Part shown: one piece after another, positions 1-11,010 of the stretch
Layout: each line of letters opens with the position of its first letter
Numbering within the stretch: position 1 is the first letter of the stretch
Assembly (NCBI RefSeq): GCF_035762065.1
Contig: NZ_DASTPW010000015.1
Coordinates: 1 to 64,000 of the forward strand
Source: Methylibium sp035762065
Lineage (GTDB): Bacteria > Pseudomonadota > Gammaproteobacteria > Burkholderiales > Burkholderiaceae_C
Direction of reading: 5' to 3'
DNA: 64,000 nucleotides
Notes under the pieces: model-generated
Told to the model about the DNA's origin: nothing
What the model saw: only the letters and a program-made list of their open reading frames with translations
Databases searched by the model: none
Translations under genes and position numbers: made by a program

Positions 1-123
1 GCGCACATGCACAAGGTCGTGGGCTACATCCACCGGCACCTGGCGCAGCGGCCGCACGAGGTGGAGCACAGCCGCTGGCGGTATTCGCTGATGAACTGGG
101 GGCACGACCCGACGCGCACCTGA
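1..123 (+). CDS. DUF3140-like protein, C-terminal 40 residues (cut by window edge)
   Basis: An open frame enters from the left edge and stops with TGA at 121-123. The 40 visible residues include KVVGYIHRHLAQRP and RWRYSLMNWGHDP, which I recognise as the conserved end of the DUF3140 family of small proteins of unknown function. The reading frame and stop codon are seen directly; the family name is from memory. It converges on the glycerol-binding protein gene at 209, with a hairpin between them. Confidence 0.6.
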   Translation, partial: AHMHKVVGYIHRHLAQRPHEVEHSRWRYSLMNWGHDPTRT

Positions 124-180
124 GGCGCCGGCCGTCGTGAACAGAGGCCGTACGGCACCGCCGCACGGCCGGGGCGAGCC

Positions 181-202
181 TGCGGCGGTCGATCCCGCCG
201 CA
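181..202. terminator. Hairpin between convergent genes
   Basis: Arms TGCGGCGG (181-188) and CCGCCGCA (195-202) form a perfect 8-bp stem with a 6-base loop. It lies between the stop codons of the left-edge gene and the minus-strand gene ending at 209, so it could end transcription from both sides. There is no clear U tract. Confidence 0.45.
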
Positions 203-208
203 AGTCGG

Positions 209-1942
209 TCAGCGGACCCTGCCTTCCTTCCAGGCGCCCAGCAGCTTGTCGTAGTTGATGGTTTCGCCCTTGGGCTTCTCGTTGGCCAGCTTGGCCCAGG
301 GCGCCGCCTTGTCGCTCAGGTACTTAGCCGGGTCGCCCTTGGGGTTCAGCTTGGGCGCGCACTTGGCCATGCCGGCGCGCTCGAGCCGCGCCATCACCTG
401 GTCCATCTCCTCCGCCAGCGTGTCCATGGCCGCCTGTGGTGTCTTCTCCGCCGTCACCGCCTGGGCCACGTTCTTCCACCACAGCTGCGCGAGCTTGGGG
501 TAGTCGGGCACGTTGGTGCCGGTCGGCGACCACGCCACCCGCGCCGGGCTGCGGTAGAACTCGACGAGGCCGCCGAGCTTGGGCGCCATGTCGGTCATGG
601 CCTTGGACCGGATGTCCGATTCGCGGATCGGCGTCAGGCCCACCAGCGTCTTCTTCAGCGAGGTGGTCTTGGCGGTCACGAACTGCGCGTACAGCCAGGC
701 GGCGGCGGTGCGGTTCTCGTCATGGTTGGCGAAGAAGGTCCACGAGCCCACGTCCTGGTAGCCGTTCTGCATGCCCTGCTTCCAGTACGGGCCGTTGGGG
801 CCGGGGGCCATGCGCCACTTCGGCGTGCCGTCGGCGTTGACCACCGGCAGGCCCGGCTTGGTCATGTCGGCGGTGAACGCGGTGTACCAGAAGATCTGCT
901 GCGCCACCTGGCCCTGGGCCGGCACCGGGCCGGCCTCGCCGAAGGTCATGCCAGTGGCCTCCTTGGGCGCGTACTTCTTCATCCAGTCGACGTACTTGGT
1001 GAGGGCATACACCGCCGCCGGCGAGTTGGTCGCGCCGCCGCGCGACACGCTCGCGCCCTGCGGGTTGCAGCCGTCGGCGCTGGCGCGGATGCCCCACTCG
1101 TCGACCGGCTTGCCGTTGGGAATGCCGATGTCGGCGGTGCCGGCCATCGACAGCCAGGCGTCGGTGAAGCGCCAGCCGAGCGACGGGTCCTTCTTGCCGT
1201 AGTCCATGTGGCCGTAGATCGGCTTGCCGTCGATCTGCTTCACGTCGTTCGTGAAGAACGCGGCGATGTCTTCGTAGGCGCTCCAGTTCAGCGGCACGCC
1301 GAGGTCGTAGCCGTACTTCTTCTTGAACTGCTCCTTGAGGTCCTCCCGGTCGAACCAGTCCTTGCGGAACCAGTAGAGGTTCGCGAACTGCTGGTCGGGC
1401 AACTGGTAGAGCTTGCCGTCGGGCGCGGTGGTGAAGCTGGTGCCGATGAAGTCCTTGAGGTCCAGCCCGGGGTTGGTGAACTCCTTGCCCGCACCGGCCA
1501 TGTAGTCGGTGAGGTTCATGATCTTCCCGTAGCGGTAGTGCGTGCCGATCAGGTCGGAGTCGCTGATCCAGCCGTCGTAGATGCTCTTGCCCGATTGCAT
1601 CGAGGTCTGCAGCTTCTCGACGACGTCGCCCTCCTGGATCAGGTCGTGCTTCACCGTGATGCCGGTGATTTCCGCGAAGGCTTTGGCGAGCGTCTTGCTC
1701 TCGTACTCGTGCGTCGTGATGGTCTCCGAGACCACGCTGATCTCCTTCACGCCCTTGGCCTGCAGCTTCTTCGCGGCTTCGATGAACCACTTCATCTCGG
1801 CGGCCTGCTGCTCCTTGCTCAGCGTGCTCGGCTGGAACTCGGCGTCGATCCACTTCTTGGCTTCGGCCTCGCCGGCCTGGGCGTTCGCGCCGAACAGCGC
1901 TGCGGTCGCGAGAGCGAGTGCCGTTTGCTTCGTCTTGTGCAT
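209..1942 (-). CDS. glpV: Glycerol ABC transporter, periplasmic substrate-binding protein
   Basis: A 577-residue extracellular solute-binding protein. Residues 1-23 are a Sec signal peptide (hydrophobic core after MHKTKQ, cleavage after AQA), so it should act in the periplasm and deliver substrate to GlpP/GlpQ. The start at 1942 has GGAGA 7 bases upstream; a longer frame adds 25 unconvincing residues. It is large for a sugar-type binding protein, which fits the glycerol-specific GlpV family known from Rhizobium. It is the last gene of the operon that starts with glpD. Assignment to glycerol rests on the complete syntenic set (glpR, D, S, T, P, Q, U, K); the protein alone shows only the general ABC binding-protein fold. 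Confidence 0.85.
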   Translation of the reverse strand: MHKTKQTALALATAALFGANAQAGEAEAKKWIDAEFQPSTLSKEQQAAEMKWFIEAAKKLQAKGVKEISVVSETITTHEYESKTLAKAFAEITGITVKHDLIQEGDVVEKLQTSMQSGKSIYDGWISDSDLIGTHYRYGKIMNLTDYMAGAGKEFTNPGLDLKDFIGTSFTTAPDGKLYQLPDQQFANLYWFRKDWFDREDLKEQFKKKYGYDLGVPLNWSAYEDIAAFFTNDVKQIDGKPIYGHMDYGKKDPSLGWRFTDAWLSMAGTADIGIPNGKPVDEWGIRASADGCNPQGASVSRGGATNSPAAVYALTKYVDWMKKYAPKEATGMTFGEAGPVPAQGQVAQQIFWYTAFTADMTKPGLPVVNADGTPKWRMAPGPNGPYWKQGMQNGYQDVGSWTFFANHDENRTAAAWLYAQFVTAKTTSLKKTLVGLTPIRESDIRSKAMTDMAPKLGGLVEFYRSPARVAWSPTGTNVPDYPKLAQLWWKNVAQAVTAEKTPQAAMDTLAEEMDQVMARLERAGMAKCAPKLNPKGDPAKYLSDKAAPWAKLANEKPKGETINYDKLLGAWKEGRVR

Positions 1943-2033
1943 GTCGTGTCTCCTTCGTCGTTGCTTCCCCTGCTCAAGCACCCGATGACTCGGCCCCGGG
2001 GAAACGACGGGCCGCATCTTGGAAAGTCTCTGG

Positions 2034-2342
2034 TCAGCCCTTGCGCATCACCAGCGCCAGCACCAGCATCGAAGCCACGAAGCTAATCCACACGCTGGGT
2101 TCGGCTTCGAGCGAGAACCACTGCGCCAATCGGCCCGAGAGGCCGACGAAGGCGAGATTGATGTAGGCCGCGAGCAGCAGGCCGACGAACAGCCGGTCGC
2201 CGCGCGTCGTGCTCATCGGCAAGAAGCCTTTGCGCTCGGTCGTCGGCGACTTCATCTCCCACACCGTCATGCCGGCGAGCATCAGGACGATGCAGCCGAA
2301 GAAGACGGCGACGGGGGTGGTCCAGACCATCCAGTCAAGCAT
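2034..2342 (-). CDS. glpU: DUF2160 small membrane protein of the glycerol ABC locus
   Basis: A 102-residue protein with three hydrophobic helices (about residues 8-26, 48-66, 82-98) and a short polar stretch KSPTTERKG after the first. DUF2160 proteins are found next to glycerol ABC transporters of the GlpSTPQ type; their role is not established, and an accessory part in the inner-membrane complex is an inference. The start at 2342 gives a typical product with AAAGG just upstream. It lies 92 bases before glpV and 324 bases after glpQ; two palindromic repeats fill the latter gap. Confidence 0.8.
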   Translation of the reverse strand: MLDWMVWTTPVAVFFGCIVLMLAGMTVWEMKSPTTERKGFLPMSTTRGDRLFVGLLLAAYINLAFVGLSGRLAQWFSLEAEPSVWISFVASMLVLALVMRKG

Positions 2343-2400
2343 GGGGGTGGGCCTTTCTGCTGCGCGCAACCGTGCGGAGGTTGGCGCCCGGGCCGGCGCC

Positions 2401-2478
2401 GCGGGGCGGCCCCCTCCGCGAATGTCCCCCGGCCCGGAGTACCGGGCCTCCTCCTTGACTTCGCGGGGGCCACCCCGC
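2401..2478. repeat. Palindromic intergenic element, copy 1
   Basis: Outer arms at 2401-2414 and 2465-2478 pair with one mismatch (GCGGGGCGGCCCCC against GGGGGCCACCCCGC). An inner perfect hairpin is GGCCCGG-AGTA-CCGGGCC (2431-2448). The reverse complement of copy 2 (2542-2625) matches this segment at CTCCGCGAATGTCC and GGCCTCCTCC and near TTCGCGGGG, so the two are diverged copies in opposite orientation. Together they fill the 324-base gap between glpQ and glpU, which holds no gene. Confidence 0.65.
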
Positions 2479-2541
2479 GTCACCGACCACAGCCACCACC
2501 GTCCCTTGCGGCGGCTCGACGAGCGCGGTGCCGGATCGAGT

Positions 2542-2625
2542 GGACGGGGTGCCCTGCGCAGCGAAATAAAGGGGGAGGAGGCCGAAGGCCGACGGAGGAC
2601 ATTCGCGGAGCAGGGCACCCCGTCC
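2542..2625. repeat. Palindromic intergenic element, copy 2 (inverted relative to copy 1)
   Basis: It is bounded by a perfect 16-bp inverted repeat, GGACGGGGTGCCCTGC at 2542-2557 and its complement at 2610-2625. Inside is a small GGCC-GAA-GGCC hairpin. It is homologous to the element at 2401-2478 but reversed. This looks like a REP/BIME-type structure; no REP-associated transposase gene is present in the window. Confidence 0.7.
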
Positions 2626-2666
2626 GCTCGCTCCCGTGCAGAAAGAAAACGAAGCCGCCGCAACCA

Positions 2667-3475
2667 TCACACCCGCCCCATCGCGAAGCCTTTGGCGATG
2701 TAGTGCCGCACGAACCAGATGACGATCGCGCCGGGCACGATCGTCAGCGTGCCTGCTGCCGCGAGCACCGCCCAGTCCATGCCGCTCGCGCTCACCGTGC
2801 GCGTCATCGTCGCGACGATCGGCTTCGCGTTGACGCTCGTCAGCGTGCGGGCGAGCAGCAGCTCGACCCAGCTGAACATGAAGCAGAAGAAGCAGGCGAC
2901 GCCCACGCCCGCCTTGATCAGCGGAATGAAGATCGTCAGGAAGAAGCGCGGGAAGGAATAGCCGTCGACGTAGGCCGTCTCGTCGATCTCGCGCGGCACG
3001 CCGCTCATGAAGCCTTCGAGGATCCACACGGCCAGCGGCACGTTGAACACCAGGTGCGCGAGCGCGACCGCGAGGTGCGTGTCCATCAGCCCGAGCGTCG
3101 AGTAGAGCTGGAAGAACGGCAGCAGGAACACCGCCGGCGGCGTCATGCGGTTCGTCAGCAGCCAGAAGAAGACGTGCTTGTCGCCGAGGAAGCGGTAGCG
3201 GCTGAACGCGTAGGCCGCGGGCAGCGCGACGGCGATGGAGATCACCGTGTTGATCGCGACGTACATCAGGCTGTTGACGTAGCCCGAGTACCAGGACGCG
3301 TCGGTGAAGATCGTCTTGTAGTTCGCCCAGGTGAACTGCTGCGGGAAGAAGCTGAAGCTCGAGAGGATCTCGTTGTTCGTCTTGAACGACATGTTGACCA
3401 TCCAGTAGATGGGCAACAGCGCGAAGAGGATGTAGACGATCAGGAAGACCGTGCGCTTCCGGAAGCGGGCCGCGT

Positions 3476-3479
<4 letters not shown>
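2667..3479 (-). CDS. glpQ: Glycerol ABC transporter permease (second subunit)
   Basis: A 270-residue inner-membrane permease of the MalG type with about six helices. The conserved EAA loop is visible as EIDETAYVDGYSFPRFF around residues 165-180, the site that docks the ATPases. The ATG overlaps the glpP stop (ATGA at 3476-3479), which shows translational coupling and fixes the start. With GlpP it should form the channel for glycerol delivered by GlpV. The downstream gap to glpU is unusually long for this operon and carries the palindromic repeat pair. Confidence 0.88.
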
Positions 3480-4359
<880 letters not shown>

Positions 4360-4363
<4 letters not shown>

Positions 4364-5403
4364 GCGATCAAGACCTCGTCGCGGTAGTAGCAGGTGTGCG
4401 TGCCGGCGATCGAGAGCCAAACGCTCTCGCCGACCGTGGGGATCGCCTGCCCCGTGCCGAGCCGCGCGCGCACGATCGCGGCGCCGACCTTCGCGGCGAC
4501 GAGCCAGTAGGTGCCGATGTCCTGCGCCTGCGTCACCGTGCCCTGCACCGCGCCGGCGGCGCCGGCCGCCGCGAGCGTCACGTACTCGGGCCGCACACCG
4601 AGCAGCGTCGCGCCGGCCGGTGCGCCGGGCGCGAGCGCGGCCGGCAGGAAGTTCATTCCCGGCGAGCCGATGAAGTGGCCGACGAAGCTGTGCGCCGGCC
4701 GTTCGAACAGCTCGCCGGCGCTGCCGATCTGCACCGCGCGGCCGCGCGTCATCACCACCACCTCGTCGGCGAAGGTGAGCGCCTCGACCTGATCGTGCGT
4801 CACGTAGACGAGCGTGAGCTTCAGCTCGTGGTGGATCTGCTTGAGCTTGCGCCGCAGCTGCCACTTCAGGTGCGGATCGATCACGGTCAGCGGCTCGTCG
4901 AACAGCACGGCCGACACGTCCGGCCGCACCAGGCCGCGGCCGAGCGAGATCTTCTGCTTCGCGTCGGCCGCCAGGCCCGCGGCGCGCTGATCGAGCTGGC
5001 CGGAGAGTTCGAGCATCTCGGCGATCTGGCCGACGCGCTGCCTGATCTCCCCATCCGCGAGCTTGCGCCCGCTCTTCCGTCGGTTCAGCAGCGGAAAGGC
5101 CAGGTTCTCCGCGACGGTCATCGTGTCGTAGACGACCGGGAACTGGAACACCTGCGCGATGTTGCGTTGCTGCGGGCTGGCCGCCGTCACGTCGCGGCCG
5201 TCGAACTTGACGCTGCCCTGCGAGGGCGTGACGAGGCCCGAGACGATGTTGAGCAGCGTCGTCTTGCCGCAGCCCGAAGGGCCGAGCAGCGCGTAGGCGC
5301 CGCCGTCCTCGAAGGTCATCTTCAGGGGCAGCAGCGCGTAGTCGCCGTCGGCCTTGGGATGGGGCCGGTAGGCGTGCGCGAGGTCGAGGTCGATGCGGGC
5401 CAT
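4360..5403 (-). CDS. glpT: Glycerol ABC transporter ATP-binding protein with degenerate signature
   Basis: A 347-residue ABC ATPase of the sugar (MalK/CUT1) type with a C-terminal OB-like regulatory domain from about residue 240. Walker A is GPSGCGKTT (41-49) and Walker B is AVLFDEP (165-171). The ABC signature LSGGQ is replaced by LAADAKQ near residues 144-150, so this subunit probably forms one weak or non-canonical ATP site, while GlpS supplies a normal signature. To my knowledge this replacement is characteristic of the GlpT member of glycerol transporters. It starts 5 bases after the glpS stop and overlaps glpP by ATGA. It is not related to the MFS glycerol-3-phosphate transporter also called GlpT. 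Confidence 0.88.
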
Positions 5404-5408
5404 GGCCG

Positions 5409-6563
5409 TCAGGCTCTCTTGATGCGCTCGGGCGCGACGAGCAGCGCGCCGTCGGCGCCGAACACGTAGGCCTGCGCCGGATCCGCATGCAGCACGACCG
5501 GCGCGCCGAGTTCGAAGTCGTGCACGCCGGTCAGCTGCGCGACCAGCTCGCCGACCGCGGTGCGCGCGTGCACGAAGGTGTCGGAGCCGGAGATCTCGGC
5601 GAGCTCGACGGTCGCGGGCAGCGCGATGTCGCCGTCGCGCGGCCGCACGCGGAGCGCGGCGGCGCGGATGCCGACGGTGAGTTCGCGCGAAGCGCTCGCC
5701 GGCAGCGTCATCCGCAGCGCCGGCGCCTCGCCGCCACCGGCCGGGCCTGCCGGGGCCGTGCGCGCCGCTTCGGCAGGCGCGGCTCCATCCGTCGGGGCGG
5801 CGCGCAAGCGGAGCCCGCCGCTCGTCGCCTCGGCCGCGATCAGGTTCATCGGCGGATCGCTGAACGCCCGCGCGACGCGCAGCGACGTCGGCGCGTGGAA
5901 GACCTCGGCGGTCCGGCCGTACTGCAGCAGCTCGCCGGCGTCGAGCACCGCGGTCCAGCCGCCGAGCAGCAGCGCCTCGCCGGGCTCGGTGGTCGCGTAG
6001 ACGACCGTCGAGTCGCCCGCCGCGAACAGCTGCGTCAGTTCCTCGCGCAGTTCCTCGCGCAGCTTGTAGTCGAGGTTCACCAGCGGCTCGTCGAGCAGCA
6101 TCAGCGGCGCGTCCTTCGCCAGCGCCCGCGCCAGCGCCACGCGCTGCTGCTGTCCGCCCGACAGCTCGGCCGGCAGCCGCGCGAGGAAGGGCTCGATGTG
6201 CAGCTTGCCGGCGAGCTGCCGCACGCGCGCGTCGATCGCCGCGCGATCCATCCCGCCGCGCAGCTTCAGCGGCGAGGCGATGTTGTCGGCCACGCTCATC
6301 GACGGGTAGTTGATGAACTGCTGGTAGACCATCGCCACGTTGCGCTCGCGCACCGGCATGCCGGTCACGTCGGCGCCGTCCACCGTCACGCGGCCGGCGG
6401 TGGGCTTGTCGAGCCCGGCCATCACGCGCATCAGCGAGGTCTTGCCGGCCTGCGTGGCACCGAGCAGCACCGTCACCGCGCCCGGCTGCAAGGCGAGGTC
6501 GAGCGGGTACAGGTGCTGCACCGCACCGACCTTCTGCGCCACCTGTTCGAGCAGCAGCCGCAT
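5409..6563 (-). CDS. glpS: Glycerol ABC transporter ATP-binding protein
   Basis: A 384-residue ABC ATPase. Walker A is GATQAGKTS (35-43), the signature LSGGQQQR is intact (134-141), and Walker B is LMLLDEP (154-160). The Q-loop lies at YQQFINYPSMSV. A Pro/Ala-rich linker near residues 255-280 precedes the C-terminal regulatory domain. The ATG overlaps the glpD stop as TGATG. It should pair with GlpT to form the ATPase dimer that drives GlpP/GlpQ. The distal histidine of the H-loop (STVVYATTEPGEA) appears replaced, so the two subunits carry complementary deviations. Confidence 0.88.
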   Translation of the reverse strand: MRLLLEQVAQKVGAVQHLYPLDLALQPGAVTVLLGATQAGKTSLMRVMAGLDKPTAGRVTVDGADVTGMPVRERNVAMVYQQFINYPSMSVADNIASPLKLRGGMDRAAIDARVRQLAGKLHIEPFLARLPAELSGGQQQRVALARALAKDAPLMLLDEPLVNLDYKLREELREELTQLFAAGDSTVVYATTEPGEALLLGGWTAVLDAGELLQYGRTAEVFHAPTSLRVARAFSDPPMNLIAAEATSGGLRLRAAPTDGAAPAEAARTAPAGPAGGGEAPALRMTLPASASRELTVGIRAAALRVRPRDGDIALPATVELAEISGSDTFVHARTAVGELVAQLTGVHDFELGAPVVLHADPAQAYVFGADGALLVAPERIKRA

Positions 6564-8209
6564 CAGGCCACCTCGCTGCGCGGTGCCGGCGCCGCTGCGG
6601 CTCGCGGGGTGGCGAACCACGCGGCGACGCGCTCGCGCGCGGCGGCGTCGAGATGCAAGCCGAGCTTGGAGCGGCGCCAGAGCACGTCGTCGGCGCTCGC
6701 GGCCCATTCGTCGCGCTGCAGGTGGCGCAGCTCGGCGTCGTACAGGCCCGGCGCGACTTCGACGCCGAGGTCGAACAGCGACTGCGCATCGCCGAGCACC
6801 CGATCGATGCGCGAGCCGTAGGCGCGCGCGAGCCGGCGCGCGAGCGCCGCGGGCAGCCAGCGATGGCGCCGGCCGAGTTCGGCGACGAAGCGCTCGAAGT
6901 CGAGGTCGGGGCGCCGGCCGAGCTCGGCGCCCGCGCCGATCCAACGCGAGAGATCGCCGCCCGGCAGCAGCGCGCCGTGCGTCCACGCCCGCCGCGCCTT
7001 GCCGACCGCGCTGCCGCCGAGCATGCGGCCCAGGTCGTCGGCCGCGTCCTCGGCGAGCTTGCGGAAGGTGGTGATCTTGCCGCCCCAGATGCTCAGCAGG
7101 GGCGCAGCCTCGGTCTGGGCTTCGAGCAGGTAGTCGCGGGTCACCGCGCTCGGATCGCCGTCTTGCTTGTTGTCCTCGTCGGCCAACAGGGGCCGCACGC
7201 CGGAGTAGGTCCACACCACGTCGGCCGCCTGCACCGGCTTGCGGAAGTAGCGGTTGGCCTGCGCGCAGAGGTAGTCGATCTCGGCGGCGTCGATGCGCGC
7301 GGCGGCGGGATCGCCGCCGTGCAGCTCGACGTCGGTCGTGCCGATCAGCGTGAACGCGCCTTCGTAGGGGATGGCGAAGATGATCCGGCGGTCGGGGTTC
7401 TGGAAGATGTAGGCGTGGTCGTGCTCGAACAGCCGCGGCACGACGATGTGGCTGCCCTTGACGAGCCGCAGGCTGCGCGTCGCGAGCGCTTCGCCGGCGG
7501 CCGGCTTCGCGACGCCGCGCAGGAAGCTCTCGGCCCACGGTCCGGCGGCATTGACCAGCGCGCGCGCGCGCACCGTGCTGCGCTCGCCGCGCGGGCCTTC
7601 GAGCTGCGCGGTCCAGGCGTCCTTCGTGCGCTGGGCGGCGACGCAGCGGGTGCGCGTCAGCACGGTCGCGCCGCGCTCGCGGGCATCGACGGCGTTGAGC
7701 ACCACGAGCCGCGCGTCGTCGACCCAGCCGTCGCTGTAGACGAAGCCGCGGGCGAACGCCGGCTTCAGCGGCGCGCCCGCCGGATGGCGATGGAGGTCGA
7801 CGCCGCGCGAGCCGGGCAGCACCTCGCGCCGGGCCATGTGGTCGTACAGGAACAGGCCGAGGCGCACCATCCACGCCGGCCGCATGGCCGCGTCGTGCGG
7901 CATCACGAAGCGCAGCGGCCACATGATGTGCGGCGCGCTGCGCAGCAGGCCCTCGCGCTCCTGCAGCGCCTTGCGCACCAGCGAGAACTCGTAGTACTCC
8001 AGGTAGCGCAGGCCGCCGTGGATCAGCTTGGTCGAGGCCGACGAGGTGTGCGCGGCCAGGTCGTCGCGCTCGCACAGCACGACGCGCCAGCCGCGGCCGG
8101 CGAGGTCGCGCGCGATGCCGCAGCCGTTGATGCCGCCGCCGACGACGAGCACGTCGCAGTCGGTCACCGCGGGCACGGCAGGCTGGGAAGCGAAGGCGGG
8201 CGAGGACAC
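6563..8209 (-). CDS. glpD: Aerobic glycerol-3-phosphate dehydrogenase (FAD)
   Basis: A 548-residue FAD-dependent enzyme that oxidises glycerol 3-phosphate to dihydroxyacetone phosphate at the inner membrane and passes electrons to ubiquinone. The N-terminal dinucleotide-binding motif is VVGGGINGCGIARDLAGRG (22-40). Other family marks are TKLIHGGLRYLEYYEF, the substrate-site region around VNAAGPWAESF, and the C-terminal domain. The start is GTG at 8209 without a strong ribosome site; GTG codons a few residues downstream are alternatives. It is the first gene of the transporter operon, is divergent from glpR, and the leader holds a large hairpin at 8229-8270. Confidence 0.93.
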   Translation of the reverse strand: MSSPAFASQPAVPAVTDCDVLVVGGGINGCGIARDLAGRGWRVVLCERDDLAAHTSSASTKLIHGGLRYLEYYEFSLVRKALQEREGLLRSAPHIMWPLRFVMPHDAAMRPAWMVRLGLFLYDHMARREVLPGSRGVDLHRHPAGAPLKPAFARGFVYSDGWVDDARLVVLNAVDARERGATVLTRTRCVAAQRTKDAWTAQLEGPRGERSTVRARALVNAAGPWAESFLRGVAKPAAGEALATRSLRLVKGSHIVVPRLFEHDHAYIFQNPDRRIIFAIPYEGAFTLIGTTDVELHGGDPAAARIDAAEIDYLCAQANRYFRKPVQAADVVWTYSGVRPLLADEDNKQDGDPSAVTRDYLLEAQTEAAPLLSIWGGKITTFRKLAEDAADDLGRMLGGSAVGKARRAWTHGALLPGGDLSRWIGAGAELGRRPDLDFERFVAELGRRHRWLPAALARRLARAYGSRIDRVLGDAQSLFDLGVEVAPGLYDAELRHLQRDEWAASADDVLWRRSKLGLHLDAAARERVAAWFATPRAAAAPAPRSEVA

Positions 8210-8228
8210 GGTTCAGGGGGATCGGGGC

Positions 8229-8270
8229 TGCCCGCGTCGGCCGCTCGGCGAGCCGCCGACACCACGGGCA
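8229..8270 (-). other. Hairpin in the glpD leader
   Basis: TGCCCG plus GTCGGC on one side and GCCGAC plus CGGGCA on the other form a long imperfect stem. It would sit 20 bases before the glpD GTG in the transcript. This may influence translation of the operon; no known riboswitch structure is recognised. Confidence 0.35.
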
Positions 8271-8321
8271 GGCCGTGGTTGTAGTTCGCAACGCGCCGAA
8301 TCGCACCCGCGATAACCCGCG

Positions 8322-8337
8322 TTTCTTTTCGTTTGTG
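8322..8337. promoter_or_regulatory. Candidate GlpR operator in the glpD/glpR intergenic region
   Basis: TTTCTTTTCGTTTGTG is the only T-rich stretch in the 202-base divergent region. GlpR-type DeoR regulators, as I recall, bind TTTCG-like direct repeats. The position suits control of both glpD and glpR. Judged by eye only. Confidence 0.3.
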
Positions 8338-8411
8338 CGCGCTTAGGCTCCAGCCGCGTTTCGATCCCGCGCGTCGCCGGCGCGACAAGCCCCTCACGAT
8401 CCGCTCCTCCA

Positions 8412-9176
8412 ATGACGCCGAACCCCCGCCAAGCCCAGCTGATCGACGCGGTGCGCAGCGAGGGTTCGCTGTCGGTCGAGGCGCTGGCCACGCGCTTCGG
8501 CGTCACGCTGCAGACCGTGCGGCGCGACGTGCAGCGCCTCGCCGAGGCCGGCCTGATCGCGCGCTTCCACGGCGGCGCGCGGGTGCCGAGCTCGACCACC
8601 GAGAACATCGCCTACCGCCAGCGCCAGGCGCTCCACGCCGACGGCAAGACGCGCATCGCGAAGGCGGTGGCCCGGCGCGTGCCCGACGGCTCGTCGCTGA
8701 TCCTGAACATCGGCACGACCACCGAGGCCGTCGCGCGCGAACTCGCGGGCAAGCGCGGGCTGCGGGTGCTGACCAACAACCTCAACGTCGCGGCGATCCT
8801 CGGCGACCAGGCCGACATCGAGGTGATCGTCGCCGGCGGCGTGCTGCGCGGGCGCGACCGCGGCATCGTCGGCGAGGCGACGGTCGAGTTCATCCGGCGC
8901 TTCAAGGTGGACGTGGGCCTGATCGGCATCTCCGGCATCGAGGCCGACGGCACGCTGCGCGACTACGACGTGCGCGAGGTGAGCGTGGCGCGCGCGATCG
9001 TCGAGCACTCGCGCGAGGTCTGGCTGTGCGCCGACCACAGCAAATTCAACCGGCCGGCGATGGTCGAGCTGGCGCGCTTCGAGCAGATCGACGCGCTGTT
9101 CACCGACGCGGAGCCGCCGGCGCCGTACCGGGAATTGCTCGCCGAAGCGGGTGTCGAATGCGTGGTCGCCGCGTGA
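8412..9176 (+). CDS. glpR: DeoR-family repressor of the glycerol regulon
   Basis: A 254-residue DeoR regulator. The N-terminal winged helix-turn-helix covers residues 1-57 (SVEALATRFGVTLQTVRRDVQRLAEAG). The C-terminal sugar-phosphate sensor domain has the isomerase-like landmarks NIGTTTEAVA, TNNLNVA, DVGLIGISGIE and CADHSKF. Family members sense glycerol 3-phosphate and repress glp genes. It is transcribed away from glpD and towards glpK, the expected place for a local regulator. A copy of the dispersed repeat separates it from glpK. Confidence 0.9.
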   Translation: MTPNPRQAQLIDAVRSEGSLSVEALATRFGVTLQTVRRDVQRLAEAGLIARFHGGARVPSSTTENIAYRQRQALHADGKTRIAKAVARRVPDGSSLILNIGTTTEAVARELAGKRGLRVLTNNLNVAAILGDQADIEVIVAGGVLRGRDRGIVGEATVEFIRRFKVDVGLIGISGIEADGTLRDYDVREVSVARAIVEHSREVWLCADHSKFNRPAMVELARFEQIDALFTDAEPPAPYRELLAEAGVECVVAA

Positions 9177-9183
9177 TGACGAC

Positions 9184-9260
9184 CATCCCCATTGCGGCTT
9201 CGCCGCTCCCCTTCAAGGGGGCGACGCTGGCGGCCCGGCAGAGCCGGACCCGCGGCGTCC
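9184..9260 (+). repeat. Dispersed multi-hairpin intergenic repeat, copy A
   Basis: It begins near TTGCGGCTTCGCCGCTCC, continues with a run-complement hairpin (CCCCTTCAAGGGG), and ends with arms CCGGC and GCCGG around AGA. It lies between the glpR stop and the glpK ribosome site. The same layout recurs at 39198, 40828 and (reversed) 44864, with a partial reversed copy at 48862. Confidence 0.8.
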
Positions 9261-9312
9261 TCTCGCGAAAGAGGCGCTCCGTGCTGGACGCCTGCTTCAA
9301 GGAGACCCGTCG

Positions 9313-10809
<1,497 letters not shown>

Positions 10810-11010
10810 GCCGGCGCGCTCGCGTCGCGGGAGCTTCTCCTGCGCGTTAGCCCCGAGGCCGCGGCCGGAACGCGCGGCGCGCGCGGCGGTCGCAGCCGCG
10901 GAGTGCGCCAGACGGCAACGGCGCACGCGCGCCGGATCGGGCCTCGCGGCCCCGCCCATACTGCCGGCCCCCGCCGCTTCTGCCCGCCACCCGCCCCACC
11001 GCAAGGACGT

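Noticed and set aside
137..2086. A 649-codon plus-strand frame over glpV
   Set aside because: glpV on the minus strand has a signal peptide, ribosome site and operon context; the plus frame has only shadow composition.
2343..2666. N-terminal extension of the DUF2160 protein across the gap
   Set aside because: The extension translates the palindromic repeats and is Arg/Pro-rich; the short start gives the normal family length.
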